NCBI RefSeq assembly: GCF_022749195.1
Contig: NZ_CP094226.1
Span: 1,762,001-1,826,000 of the forward strand
DNA length: 64,000 nucleotides
Direction: 5' to 3'
DNA from: Streptococcus oralis
GTDB taxonomy: Bacteria; Bacillota; Bacilli; Lactobacillales; Streptococcaceae
Positions 35,426-43,505 of the stretch are shown in pieces. A program made the translations under genes and the position numbers. A model generated the notes under the pieces. It saw only the letters and a program-made list of their open reading frames with translations. It ran no database searches and was not told the origin of the DNA. Position 1 is the stretch's first letter. Each line of letters opens with the position of its first letter.

Positions 35426-35543
35426 AAAAAATCCCCTTTTCTTTTTATTGTCTCCATTCTAACAAAAGAATGAATATTTGTAAATTATTAACCGAAATTT
35501 ATAGGAGTATTTACTTTTTAAAATTCGTTTATTGGCAATTTCA

Positions 35544-35552
35544 TGTTATACT
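35544..35552 (+). promoter_or_regulatory. Extended -10 of the GH92 gene
   Basis: TGTTATACT, an extended -10, about 30 nt before the GH92 start. No clear -35. Confidence 0.4.
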
Positions 35553-35581
35553 AAACAAAAACTCCCACAGAAAGCTTTTTT

Positions 35582-37669
35582 ATGAAACCACTACTTGAAA
35601 CCATCGATACCCGCTTTGGGACTGCTAGCAAGCATGCCTTTTCTCGAGGAAATACCCTGCCCTACACAGGCGTACCTTTTGGGATGAATTATTTTGTGCC
35701 TCAGACCAGTGACCAGGAGGGAGCTTGGTTTTTCGATCCGCATCTGCCCATCTTTCAGGGGATTCGCTTAACCCACCAGCCTAGTCCTTGGATTGGGGAC
35801 TACTCTTGGCTGCTTCTGACACCTGTCACCGGCCAGCTTGGGGGAGATAGCCTCTTTCACCGTCAATCCTCCTATGATATGGATAAGGCCTCCTTCCAAC
35901 CTCATTATCTGAAGATTTTCTCCCTGCGCTATCAGATTGAAACCCAGCTTACACCGACTTGCTATGGCGCTTCTATTCGTTTGGAGCAAAAGCAAGGCAA
36001 AGACCTCTCCCTCTATCTTCACGCAGCAGATGAACTGACAGTGGAGCAAGTAGATAAGCGAATGCTTGCCCTAAGACAAGAAGGTGAAACTGAGACTACC
36101 AAAAATCCACTGATACTGTTTACTGCCCTACAAATGAACACGGATATTCTTGCTATCAGCCAAGAAAGTAGAGACTGGCGAATTGACTTAGCAAGCAGTC
36201 ATGCTGAAATCCAGCTAGCAACTTCTTTCATCTCGCCTTCTCAAGCTCTGCTTAATCTACCTCAAACGGACTTTGATAGCTGTAAAGCAAGTGCGAAAGC
36301 GGACTGGGAAAATCTCCTCCATCGTTTTGACATACTAGAGACAGGAGAGGCTGACCGGACCTTCTTTGACCACTGCCTCTACAGACTCTTCCTCTTCCCG
36401 CAGACTTTTTATGAAGTAAACGAGTCAGGGCAAGCCATCCATATGGACCTGACTACTGGTACTGTAAAGCCCGGTGTCCTCTTTAGCAATAATGGCTTCT
36501 GGGATACCTTCCGCACCACCTTCCCCCTCTTTGCGCTTGTCATACCGGAACACTATCACCGCTTTCTAGAAGGTTTCCTCAATAGCTACCGCGATACTGG
36601 ATTCCTTCCAAAATGGCTGGCTCCAGATGAACGTGGTATGATGCCTGGTACCCTGCTAGATGGCATTATCGCAGATAGCGCCTGCAAGGACATGGCCCCC
36701 GACCTAGAAGAAGAACTCCTCCAGGCTATGCTTGAAACAGCCAGCAAGTCCGACCCTCTCGGCATCAATGGTCGCCACGGACTAACCCAATACCAAGAGC
36801 TTGGCTACCTCTCTACCGACCACCACGAAAGCGTCAGCCACACTCTAGACTACGCCTATAGTGACTTTTGTATCGCCAGCTGTGCCGAAAAGCTTGGTCA
36901 GAATGACATCGCCCAGACTTATAAGGTTGCGTCTCAAAATTACCGTCATCTATTTGATGCTGAAACAGGTTACATGCGAGCGCGAGATAGCCAAGGCAAC
37001 TTCCGCCCTGACTTCTCCCCCTATAGTTGGGGACGCGACTACGCCGAATGCTCTGCCATTCAAGCGACTTTAGGCGTCCTCCATGACATCCCAGGCTTAA
37101 TCCAGCTTATGGGTGGAAAAGAAGTCTTTAGCCGCTACCTTTTGAAAGCCTGTCAGGACGCTCCTCTCTTTGAGACGACAAGCTATGGTTACGAGATTCA
37201 TGAAATGAGCGAGATGGCAACAGCTCCCTTTGGACAACTCGCCATCTCTAACCAGCCTAGCTTCCAAATTCCATATCTCTTTCGCTATAGCAACTATCCA
37301 GACTACACTGCCCTTCTCATCAAGAGCCTACGTCAGAAGGCCTTTCACCCAAGCTGGCAAGCCTATCCTGGCGATGAGGACAATGGCAGTCTCTCGGCTT
37401 GGTACATCTGGTCAGCTCTTGGTTTTTATCCGACCTGTCCGGGCAAGCCCAGCTATGATCTCGGAATCCCTCTCTTTGACCATCTCCGTATCTACCTGGC
37501 TAAAGAAGGTAAATGGCTGGATATCCATGCCGAGCAAAACCACAACCACTTCAACTTTGTCAAAGAATGCCGATTGGACAAGGTGCCAGTATCTAGCATT
37601 CAACACCAAAACCTCTTGAAAGCTGAGCAACTGTCCTTCACCCTCAGTTGGTTACCAAATCACTCATAA
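35582..37669 (+). CDS. Family GH92 alpha-mannosidase
   Basis: The 695-residue protein is a GH92 calcium-dependent exo-alpha-mannosidase. Family features include GNTLPYTGVPFGMN at the start, GFWDTFRTTFPLFALV, VSHTLDYAYSDFCIA (the VSxTLxYAYDD-type motif), and the acidic catalytic region GDEDNGSLSAWYIWSALGFYP. There is no signal peptide, so it acts in the cytoplasm. It removes alpha-linked mannose from N-glycan fragments. It is transcribed opposite to the GH125 run and convergent with GH29, sharing a strong terminator. Confidence 0.92.
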   Translation: MKPLLETIDTRFGTASKHAFSRGNTLPYTGVPFGMNYFVPQTSDQEGAWFFDPHLPIFQGIRLTHQPSPWIGDYSWLLLTPVTGQLGGDSLFHRQSSYDMDKASFQPHYLKIFSLRYQIETQLTPTCYGASIRLEQKQGKDLSLYLHAADELTVEQVDKRMLALRQEGETETTKNPLILFTALQMNTDILAISQESRDWRIDLASSHAEIQLATSFISPSQALLNLPQTDFDSCKASAKADWENLLHRFDILETGEADRTFFDHCLYRLFLFPQTFYEVNESGQAIHMDLTTGTVKPGVLFSNNGFWDTFRTTFPLFALVIPEHYHRFLEGFLNSYRDTGFLPKWLAPDERGMMPGTLLDGIIADSACKDMAPDLEEELLQAMLETASKSDPLGINGRHGLTQYQELGYLSTDHHESVSHTLDYAYSDFCIASCAEKLGQNDIAQTYKVASQNYRHLFDAETGYMRARDSQGNFRPDFSPYSWGRDYAECSAIQATLGVLHDIPGLIQLMGGKEVFSRYLLKACQDAPLFETTSYGYEIHEMSEMATAPFGQLAISNQPSFQIPYLFRYSNYPDYTALLIKSLRQKAFHPSWQAYPGDEDNGSLSAWYIWSALGFYPTCPGKPSYDLGIPLFDHLRIYLAKEGKWLDIHAEQNHNHFNFVKECRLDKVPVSSIQHQNLLKAEQLSFTLSWLPNHS

Positions 37670-37671
37670 CC

Positions 37672-37705
37672 AAAAGAACCTTTGCATCGCGCAAAGGTTC
37701 TTCTT
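37672..37705. terminator. Bidirectional terminator between GH92 and GH29
   Basis: Perfect 12-bp stem AAGAACCTTTGC (37674-37685) and GCAAAGGTTCTT (37691-37702), five-base loop, A and T runs outside. Confidence 0.9.
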
Positions 37706-39385
37706 TTATGAAACTTGGACCTGAAGCTGGTCAACCAGCTGCCCATCTACCGTCAGATTCAGATAAAAGTCCAAGGTTTTATCTCCTGCAAAATACAAGG
37801 TTGGTAGCGTTAGCTTTTTTTCAGTCTCGCCAACTTGAAACGCAAGGACTTGAATCTCGTCCCGATAAGCGACACCATGCACACCCGTCCCTGGTTGAAT
37901 CGAAATCTTAGCTTCTAAAGGACTGCTAGATTCTGTGCGCTTCACTGTAAAGTGGACATTTTCTCCCTTGGTCACAGCTAGACTTTTTTCTGAAAACTCT
38001 AGTTGCTGAACAGCTTCTTTTTTCGACAAGGTAGGTGTTTTATAGAGTGAAATTTTGGTCAACAAAGGCAAAGCCTGTGCCTCTGTAATGGTCACGCGTA
38101 TCTTCCGAGCCTCAACGACTGATCCTCGTAAGAGACGTTTGTAGCCAACAGTATAACCAGATCCAAACTCCTGCCAGACACCATTCGACTCTACCTGAAC
38201 ATGGAAAGCAGCGATGCGTTGCCCCAGCTTCAAATCTTCTCTCAGCTCAATCACATCAAAAGTTTTAGGTGATCCTAAATTGAGCTCTAATTGGATTGGC
38301 AACTCTGCATCACTTGCCCAAGAACTAGCCTCCAGTTCATCTGTCAGATGATGACAAGCAAAGTCTGGTGATAGAGCAGGGCCAGATACCTTGGTTCCCA
38401 GAGCTAAATCTTCCCTATAGAGTGTGTCACGGTAGGCAGCAAATTCATACAGTCGCCGGATATCCTTTTCGTCAAAGAGTCCATCTTGGTTTGGCGGAAT
38501 ATTGAGTAAGAGAGGTGTACCCCGACCCACCGAGTGAAAGTAGATTTCGATCAATTCCTCGAGAGATTTGGGGTCCTGATCCTCATGGTAAAACCAGCCC
38601 GGCCGAAGAGAAACATCTGCCTCACCGATTGAAAATAGCGTCCCAAAGGGGTCTCCGTGCTGTAGATAATCTAATTCCGCCTCTGTCCCCAACTGGTCTG
38701 GCTTGACTTTTTGCCACAAGGGATCCCCTGCATAGCCCCGTTCATTTCCAATCCAGCGGATACTGGTCCCTTCAGTTGAGAAAATCAAACAATCGCCCTG
38801 CAAGTCACGAATGGTTTCAAACCAAGTCTCAAACTCATAGTTGACCTTCTGGGCCCCTTCGCCTCGAGCACCATCCATCCACACCTCAGCGAACTTACCG
38901 GCATTCCCATAGGCAGGATTTGACAAGATTTCCTTCAATTGAGCCAGATAGTAGGCATTGTAGTCCGCTTCTCGGTCCACGTGATAGAGGGGACTGTGAG
39001 CATCCCAAGGAGACAAATACACTCCCATGTCCATGTCAAACTCTGTTGCAGCTTGAGAAACCTCGAGAAGCAAGTCCCCCTTTCCATCCCTCCAAGGACT
39101 AGCCTTGACCGAATAGTCTGTATGGGCTGTCGGGTAGAGCACAAAGCCATCGTGGTGCTTCACCACCAAAATCAGCTTTTTAAAACCCGTTTCTTTAAGC
39201 ACTCGAACCCATTCACGCGCATCCAACTTAGTCGGGTTAAAACGCATAGGATCCTCTTGCCCACTTCCCCATTCCTGGTCATAAAAGGTATTGGGACCAA
39301 AATGGATAAAGGCAGCTAGTTCATCCTCTAAATAATCCAGCTGGGCCTGACTTGGTAATGGTCCATGCGGTTTTATTTTCGTCAT
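37706..39385 (-). CDS. Family GH29 alpha-L-fucosidase
   Basis: The start MTKIKPHGPLPSQAQ gives 559 residues; an ATG one codon earlier is equally possible, and the frame extends to 39445. The (beta/alpha)8 domain has FIHFGPNTF, VKHHDGFVLYPT and the nucleophile Asp in EVWMDGARGEG. A C-terminal F5/8-type carbohydrate-binding region is suggested by residues about 340-460. The enzyme frees alpha-linked fucose, probably inside the cell as no signal peptide is seen. It complements the mannosidases next to it. Confidence 0.88.
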   Translation of the reverse strand: MTKIKPHGPLPSQAQLDYLEDELAAFIHFGPNTFYDQEWGSGQEDPMRFNPTKLDAREWVRVLKETGFKKLILVVKHHDGFVLYPTAHTDYSVKASPWRDGKGDLLLEVSQAATEFDMDMGVYLSPWDAHSPLYHVDREADYNAYYLAQLKEILSNPAYGNAGKFAEVWMDGARGEGAQKVNYEFETWFETIRDLQGDCLIFSTEGTSIRWIGNERGYAGDPLWQKVKPDQLGTEAELDYLQHGDPFGTLFSIGEADVSLRPGWFYHEDQDPKSLEELIEIYFHSVGRGTPLLLNIPPNQDGLFDEKDIRRLYEFAAYRDTLYREDLALGTKVSGPALSPDFACHHLTDELEASSWASDAELPIQLELNLGSPKTFDVIELREDLKLGQRIAAFHVQVESNGVWQEFGSGYTVGYKRLLRGSVVEARKIRVTITEAQALPLLTKISLYKTPTLSKKEAVQQLEFSEKSLAVTKGENVHFTVKRTESSSPLEAKISIQPGTGVHGVAYRDEIQVLAFQVGETEKKLTLPTLYFAGDKTLDFYLNLTVDGQLVDQLQVQVS

Positions 39386-39404
39386 CATCTCGTATCTCTT
39401 TCTC

Positions 39405-39437
39405 TTGTTCACAAAGTTATCCACAACTTGTGGATAA
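39405..39437. promoter_or_regulatory. Inverted DnaA-box pair, 21-bp perfect palindrome
   Basis: TTATCCACAA (39417-39426), one C, then TTGTGGATAA (39428-39437). Both halves contain the exact DnaA consensus TTATCCACA. A third near-match, TTGTTCACA, lies at 39405-39413. The palindrome also sits just upstream of the GH29 start and could instead be an operator for that gene. Confidence 0.55.
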
Positions 39438-39613
39438 GAAAACATACCTAAAAACTAGTTTTTTCAGTCTCTAGCTCACCTGTCACCCTAAACAGACCTT
39501 TGTCAAATAGCTCTGTACTAGGGTTTCTGCTAGCTCTCTAGCAAGTCACTAATATACGGAACTATTATCAGGATACTTCAACGTCCTGAGTTGTATGTCA
39601 TTCACGCCTAGAC

Positions 39614-39634
39614 TTATCCACAGACTGTGAATAA
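39614..39634. promoter_or_regulatory. Second inverted DnaA-box pair
   Basis: TTATCCACA (39614-39622) faces TGTGAATAA (39626-39634), whose complement TTATTCACA fits the TTATNCACA consensus. The centre lies 197 bp from that of the first pair. Confidence 0.55.
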
Positions 39635-39862
39635 ACTATTGTTCCAGACCGCTCTCTCTTTGACTATAACAAAAAGCGATAGCAGCGTCAATATGACTAA
39701 GATTCCTTCCTAAATCCCCTGAAAAGATTCTATAATTTGTACAATCGTAGCTTTTGCATTCGCCAGCTAGTGAGAATCAGCCAATAGATAATGACTTCTT
39801 TATCACATTGTGAACAGTACATCTGTGATACTATAATACCTAACAACCTAATCGTTTCTAGC

Positions 39863-39891
39863 AAAAAATCCTGCAGATTTGCGGGATTTTC
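39863..39891 (-). terminator. Terminator of the adc operon
   Basis: On the minus strand AAAATCCCGCA and TGCAGGATTTT (one mismatch) with a T run, 8 nt after the adcA stop. Confidence 0.8.
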
Positions 39892-39898
39892 TCTTGCA

Positions 39899-41404
39899 TC
39901 AATGCGCCAACATTTCTTGGGCGATTTCTTGACCAGATAGGTTATCTGGATAGTAGGTTGGCCAGTTATCCATCTCTTCAAAGAGGGCTTCTTGGCTGGT
40001 ACCTCCAAAGAAGATATGGAAATGTTCTGCCTTAACTGGGGCGATATTGTGGTCACTAAACTGAACATACTTGAACTGTCCAGCGTCCGCATCCGTCGCT
40101 TCAAAGAGGAAGCGCACGCCACGATTGCCTTTCTTATAAGTCAAGATTTTCTTGCCGACATACTTGTAGGTAAATTTCTTGCTTTGGCCACCTTGAACAA
40201 ATTCCATAGTGTTGTCCGTGATGTTAATCTTGGTCACATCTGTCTGATAACCTTTTCTATAGTAGGCCTTGTACTCATCCTTGGTCATCTTACCAGTCAA
40301 CTTAGCCTTGTAGTCAAAGACTTGATCAAAGGTCCCATCTTCAAGGAAAGGATAAACCGACTGCCAGTTGCCAACATAGTCACTCAAGGTACGGTCCTTG
40401 ACATCTGCATCCTCAAAGTAACCATTGTGAACTGTCTTAGTGTTTTCTTCCTTCTCTGGCTCGATTTCTGGTCCTTCTTGGTCCGTTGTTTGTTTCAAAG
40501 CCTTGAGGTTTTTCTCCATCACGGAGATATAGTCCTCACCAGCCTTGGTTGCTTCTTCTGTCAAACTTTCTAGCGGGTTGAGCACGTCTAGTTTGACGCC
40601 CGTTTCTTTTGAGAGTGTATTAGCTAGGGCTTGTGAGGCATTTTCTTCAAAGTAGATATAAGAAATCTTGTTTTTCTTGATATACTCGGTCAATTCAGCA
40701 AGACGAGCAGCTGATGGTTCTGCATCTGGTGAGAGACCTGAGATGGCGACTTGTTTAAGTCCATAGTCCAAGGCAAGGTAGTTAAAGGCTGCGTGTTGCG
40801 TCACAAAGCTCTTTTGTTTGGCTTGAGACAAACCATCTGTATAGGCCTTATCCAAGGCTTGCAATTTTTCAATATAGGCAGCCGCATTCTTTTCAAAAGT
40901 CTCTTTTTTATCAGGATAATCTGCTGACAAACTGTCACGGATATGCTCTACCAGTTTGATGGCGCGTGCTGGTGAAAGCCAAACGTGGGGATCGTAGTCG
41001 TGATGGTGACCCTCACCGCCATGATCATGCCCTTCCTCTTCTTCCTCACCACCTGGCAAGAGGAGCATATCACCTGTCGCCTTGATGGTTTTCACTTTTT
41101 TCTTATCCAAGGATTCTAGCAATTTTGGAACCCAAGTTTCCATATTTTCATTTTCATAAACGAAGGTATCTGCATCTTGGATTTTGGCAACTGCCTTGGC
41201 AGATGGTTCATACTCATGGGGTTCTGTACCAGCACCGATTAGAAGTTCTACATTAGCAGTATCTCCTGCGACTTGCTTGGTAAATTCGTAGACAGGGTAA
41301 AAGGTTGTTACGATATTTAGCTTCCCATCTGCCTGTTTTTGATTGGAACAAGCCACTAAAAACAGGGCACATAGACTAGCTAGTAGTAAGCTCAGTTTTT
41401 TCAT
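39899..41404 (-). CDS. adcA: Zinc-binding lipoprotein AdcA with ZinT domain
   Basis: The 501-residue lipoprotein captures zinc outside the cell for the AdcBC transporter. The lipobox is LVAC with Cys19. The N-terminal ZnuA-like domain (about 25-310) has a His/Glu-rich loop (about 118-137: GHDHGGEGHHHDYD). The C-terminal domain (about 325-501) is ZinT-like, with NGYFEDADVKDRTLSDYVGNWQSVYP. Both domains bind zinc in known AdcA. It is the last gene of adcRCBA, 9 nt after adcB. Confidence 0.95.
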   Translation of the reverse strand: MKKLSLLLASLCALFLVACSNQKQADGKLNIVTTFYPVYEFTKQVAGDTANVELLIGAGTEPHEYEPSAKAVAKIQDADTFVYENENMETWVPKLLESLDKKKVKTIKATGDMLLLPGGEEEEEGHDHGGEGHHHDYDPHVWLSPARAIKLVEHIRDSLSADYPDKKETFEKNAAAYIEKLQALDKAYTDGLSQAKQKSFVTQHAAFNYLALDYGLKQVAISGLSPDAEPSAARLAELTEYIKKNKISYIYFEENASQALANTLSKETGVKLDVLNPLESLTEEATKAGEDYISVMEKNLKALKQTTDQEGPEIEPEKEENTKTVHNGYFEDADVKDRTLSDYVGNWQSVYPFLEDGTFDQVFDYKAKLTGKMTKDEYKAYYRKGYQTDVTKINITDNTMEFVQGGQSKKFTYKYVGKKILTYKKGNRGVRFLFEATDADAGQFKYVQFSDHNIAPVKAEHFHIFFGGTSQEALFEEMDNWPTYYPDNLSGQEIAQEMLAH

Positions 41405-41413
41405 TTCATTCTC

Positions 41414-42220
41414 CTATTTGATAAAACGTTTCAATAGACTGACTAACAAAAAGACAGCTACAAAGATAATGGTGATACTAGCGCTGGCAGGGGTTTCCGC
41501 ATAGTAGGAAATATAAAGTCCTGCCACCATTCCCAAAAAACCAATAGCGCTGGCTAGTAACATAACGGATTTAAAGTTTTTCCCCAGACGAAGGGCAATA
41601 CTAGCCGGCAAGACCATAATAGTCGACACCAGAAGAGCTCCTGCTGCTGGTATCATAAGGGCAATGGCCACCCCTGTCACCATGTTAAAGAGGATGGACA
41701 TAGTGCGGACAGGTAACCCATCTACAAAGGCCGTGTCCTCATCAAAAGTCAGGATATACATCGGTCGCAAGAACAAGAAAGTCAAGAGTAAAACGACCGC
41801 CGCAATGGCAAAGAGGAAAATCACCTGCTCCTGGCTAATGGTCACAATCGAACCAAAGAGATATTGGTCCAAACTCATGGAACTAGAACTTTTACCCTTA
41901 CTCATCACGATAAGGGAGACTGCAAGCCCTGTAGACATGAGGATGGCAGTTCCGATTTCCATAAAGTTCTTATAGACTGTCCGGAGATACTCTAGAAAGA
42001 CCGCAGCGATCAAGACGATAGCAATGGTTGAAATGGTTGGAGAAATCCCCAAAACCAGACCAAAGGCTACCCCCGATAGAGAAACGTGACTGAGTGTATC
42101 ACTCATGAGACTCTGACGACGCAAGATAAGGAAGGTTCCAAGAACTGGAGAAAAGAGACTCATGGCAATGACCGCCAAGAAGGCACGCTGCATGAAGTCA
42201 TAAGATAACAAACTAAGCAT
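41414..42220 (-). CDS. adcB: Zinc ABC transporter permease
   Basis: This 268-residue membrane protein belongs to the ABC-3 (ZnuB/TroC) permease family, with about eight hydrophobic segments, the conserved [15 protein letters not shown] motif near residue 38 and the ATPase-contact region around 165-195. It carries zinc through the membrane for AdcA using AdcC. Its start overlaps the end of adcC by 8 nt, so the subunits are translated together. Confidence 0.93.
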   Translation of the reverse strand: MLSLLSYDFMQRAFLAVIAMSLFSPVLGTFLILRRQSLMSDTLSHVSLSGVAFGLVLGISPTISTIAIVLIAAVFLEYLRTVYKNFMEIGTAILMSTGLAVSLIVMSKGKSSSSMSLDQYLFGSIVTISQEQVIFLFAIAAVVLLLTFLFLRPMYILTFDEDTAFVDGLPVRTMSILFNMVTGVAIALMIPAAGALLVSTIMVLPASIALRLGKNFKSVMLLASAIGFLGMVAGLYISYYAETPASASITIIFVAVFLLVSLLKRFIK

Positions 42221-42917
42221 GTTCCACCTCCTGGTCGCTTTCGTGAACGTTGAAACAACGCCATGGCGAGTCTTGGTTACGGACTAGATGAATATTGCGA
42301 TCCGCATAGTCCTTAACCTCCTCAGGATCATGGGTAATCATCAAAACGGCCTTGCCATGATGATGAGCGCTGTGGTGCATGAGTTCGTAAAATTCATTTT
42401 TGCTTCCAGCATCCATCCCTGTCGTTGGCTCATCCAGGACAAAGATATCCGGGTCAGAAGCAAACATCCGCGCAATCACTGCTCGTTGCTTTTGCCCTCC
42501 TGAGAGGGAGCCAATTCGTTTGTCACGGTGTTCCCACATACCAACTGAGTCTAGACTGGCCTTGATATGTTCCTCATCATGAGCATTCAAGCGACGGAAC
42601 CAGCCCTTTCGCGGATAGCGACCCGACTTGACAAATTCATAAACCGTACTTGGAAAGCCAGCATTAAAACTAGCTATCTGCTGGGGAAGATAGGCTATCC
42701 TAAGTTTTTTCCCATGAGTATTTGTCTTTGAGATGGTTACCTTGCCAAATCTTGGTTGCAAGATGCCTAGGCTCGCCTTGATAAGCGTTGTCTTGGCAGC
42801 CCCATTTTCACCAGTCAGGGTGACAAACTCCCCACTATCAACACTATAGTTGATGTGCTCGAGGACAGGTTCCTTGTCATAATAGAAAGACAAGTCCTCT
42901 ACTGTAATATACCGCAT
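42213..42917 (-). CDS. adcC: Zinc ABC transporter ATPase
   Basis: The 234-residue ATPase has Walker [13 protein letters not shown] (about 36-47), where Ala replaces the common second Gly, signature LSGGQKQR, Walker [14 protein letters not shown] and switch His in MITHDPEE. It powers AdcB. The start codon shares one base with the adcR stop, and the end overlaps adcB. Confidence 0.94.
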   Translation of the reverse strand: MRYITVEDLSFYYDKEPVLEHINYSVDSGEFVTLTGENGAAKTTLIKASLGILQPRFGKVTISKTNTHGKKLRIAYLPQQIASFNAGFPSTVYEFVKSGRYPRKGWFRRLNAHDEEHIKASLDSVGMWEHRDKRIGSLSGGQKQRAVIARMFASDPDIFVLDEPTTGMDAGSKNEFYELMHHSAHHHGKAVLMITHDPEEVKDYADRNIHLVRNQDSPWRCFNVHESDQEVEHA

Positions 42918-43357
42918 TATTTAATTTCTCCTACTAAAGCAGTTAAAAACCGCTGGATAACTTCTTGTTCATTTGGAGTAAACTGACTTGCTACTTGTTC
43001 ATAGGCTAAGAGAGTGTGTTCATGATGATGGTGGTGTTCCTCTGCCACCGGTCGAGCTAGCTCTGTCAGTTGATAAAAGATCACACGCGCATCCTTTGGA
43101 TCTCTGGATGTCTCTAACATGCCCTCTTTGACCAAAGATTTGATAGCCTTGGTCACTGCCGCCTGACTGACATTGAGGCGACGAGCCAACTCCGAGTTGG
43201 TTAGGGATTCTTCTGACAAGAGCATGAGGATGTGTTCCTGAGTATTGGTCAAGGCAACGTCACTCGTGCAATGCCCAATCAGAATTTCATGCTGGTTCTC
43301 AGATCTCAAGATCACCTCGTTTAAAAAGTTATCGATTTCCTGTGCAAGCTGTCTCAT
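42917..43357 (-). CDS. adcR: Zinc-responsive MarR-family repressor
   Basis: The 146-residue protein represses zinc uptake genes when zinc is plentiful. The winged helix region reads [24 protein letters not shown] (about 51-74). The zinc ligands known from pneumococcal AdcR are all present at the same numbers: E24, C30 and H42 for one site environment, and H108 and H112 in the His-rich stretch 108-114. It leads its operon, and an AdcR-type site overlaps its own promoter. Confidence 0.95.
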   Translation of the reverse strand: MRQLAQEIDNFLNEVILRSENQHEILIGHCTSDVALTNTQEHILMLLSEESLTNSELARRLNVSQAAVTKAIKSLVKEGMLETSRDPKDARVIFYQLTELARPVAEEHHHHHEHTLLAYEQVASQFTPNEQEVIQRFLTALVGEIK

Positions 43358-43413
43358 GTGTTACTCCTTCCCTAGCTATCTTTTCCATAAAAAACTTAGA
43401 TAGCCACCGATTC

Positions 43414-43452
43414 TTTACTGGTTAATTATATCATAAACCAAAAAAGAGTCAA
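43414..43452 (-). promoter_or_regulatory. adcR promoter with AdcR site
   Basis: On the minus strand TTGACT (43447-43452), 16-nt spacer, TATAAT (43425-43430, preceded by TGA). TTAACCAGTAAA (43414-43425) matches the AdcR motif TTAACNNGTTAA at all but one fixed position and begins at the last base of the -10. Confidence 0.7.
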
Positions 43453-43487
43453 GGGAAAAAGGCGTAAAAACGTTTCCCTAGACTCTT
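43440..43487 (-). terminator. Terminator of the 5'-nucleotidase gene, overlapping the adcR promoter
   Basis: AGAGTC-A-AGGGAAA (43445-43458) pairs with TTTCCCT-A-GACTCT (43473-43486), followed on the minus strand by six T. The descending arm contains the TTGACT -35 of adcR. Confidence 0.8.
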
Positions 43488-43505
43488 CTAGATGTAAAAT
43501 TTAAC

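Larger units (their letters stand above)
39389..39898. other. Gene-free stretch with DnaA-box pairs
   Basis: No coding frame of note is seen in this 510-bp stretch between GH29 and adcA. It holds two inverted pairs of DnaA-box-like sequences (listed separately) and the adcA terminator. In pneumococcal genomes, as recalled, the arginine-deiminase and fucose loci occupy this interval, so it may be a deletion or insertion scar. Confidence 0.55.

Noticed and set aside
39799..39836. Third possible DnaA-box pair (TTATCACATTGTGAACA)
   Set aside because: Neither half fits TTATNCACA closely enough.
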